Below, piece by piece: positions 6,822-6,900 of a DNA stretch of 6,900 nucleotides. The notes beneath the pieces are model-generated. The model made no database searches. It was given only the letters and a program-made list of their open reading frames with translations, and was not told the DNA's origin. Within the stretch, counting starts at the first letter, position 1. Every line of letters begins with the position of its first letter. Source of the stretch: Tannerellaceae bacterium (GTDB lineage Bacteria; Bacteroidota; Bacteroidia; Bacteroidales; Tannerellaceae); the NCBI GenBank assembly GCA_020860805.1, contig JAJBTP010000065.1, positions 1 through 6,900 on the forward strand. The letters run 5' to 3'. The translations under genes and the position numbers were made by a program.

Positions 6822-6900
6822 AGGTATATAATATTTGTCAAACGATTTTTCTGATATTAGAGAGTAAAATTACATAATTCCCCCATTTTCAACTAATATT

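Noticed and set aside
6840..6900. Possible Bacteroidota promoter before ftsA (TTTT, 19-nt spacer, ATCGTTTG on the minus strand)
   Set aside because: It matches TTTG / TAnnTTTG only partly, in AT-rich DNA where such matches are common. fts genes often depend on upstream promoters outside this window.
6870..6900. Possible last codons of an upstream gene (ftsQ) on the minus strand
   Set aside because: Two frames give short tails ending at 6889 or 6870, but ten residues or fewer are visible and none can be recognised.

Overview
The window looks like ordinary chromosome from a Bacteroidales bacterium (Bacteroidota). The kinase and regulator on the left match the RprX/RprY pair of Bacteroides and relatives. 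The CstA protein is the short form common in that group, and the ftsA-ftsZ-yqeY order is typical of it. None of the complete genes has a convincing Shine-Dalgarno sequence, which also fits Bacteroidota. I cannot assign a genus from sequence alone. I see no mobile element, CRISPR array, tRNA, rRNA or sign of horizontal transfer.

Layout. The left third (1-2026, plus strand) is a two-component operon: the 3' part of an rprX-type histidine kinase, whose start lies outside the window, followed after 2 nt by the OmpR-family regulator rprY. A hairpin with a T-run follows at 2051-2082. Everything to its right is read from the minus strand and converges on that hairpin. In transcription order (right to left) the minus-strand genes are ftsA, ftsZ, a GatB/YqeY-domain gene and cstA. 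A strong minus-strand terminator at 3559-3604 lies between yqeY and cstA, so ftsA-ftsZ-yqeY look like one transcript end and cstA like a separate unit. The remaining intergenic gaps are all 110 nt or less. The last 79 nt (6822-6900) are non-coding upstream of ftsA, and may include the last codons of an upstream gene such as ftsQ.

How the genes work together. FtsZ forms the cytokinetic ring and FtsA tethers it to the inner membrane. YqeY is a small tRNA-amidotransferase-like domain protein that shares their transcript. RprXY is an envelope or stress sensing pair, and CstA is an inner-membrane carbon-starvation transporter. No direct functional link between the rprXY, cstA and fts blocks is visible. 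The window holds no new system that I can support. The most notable points are the structured-looking C-terminal part and atypical tail of FtsZ, the HAMP-less kinase, and the tight spacing between the fts terminator and cstA.
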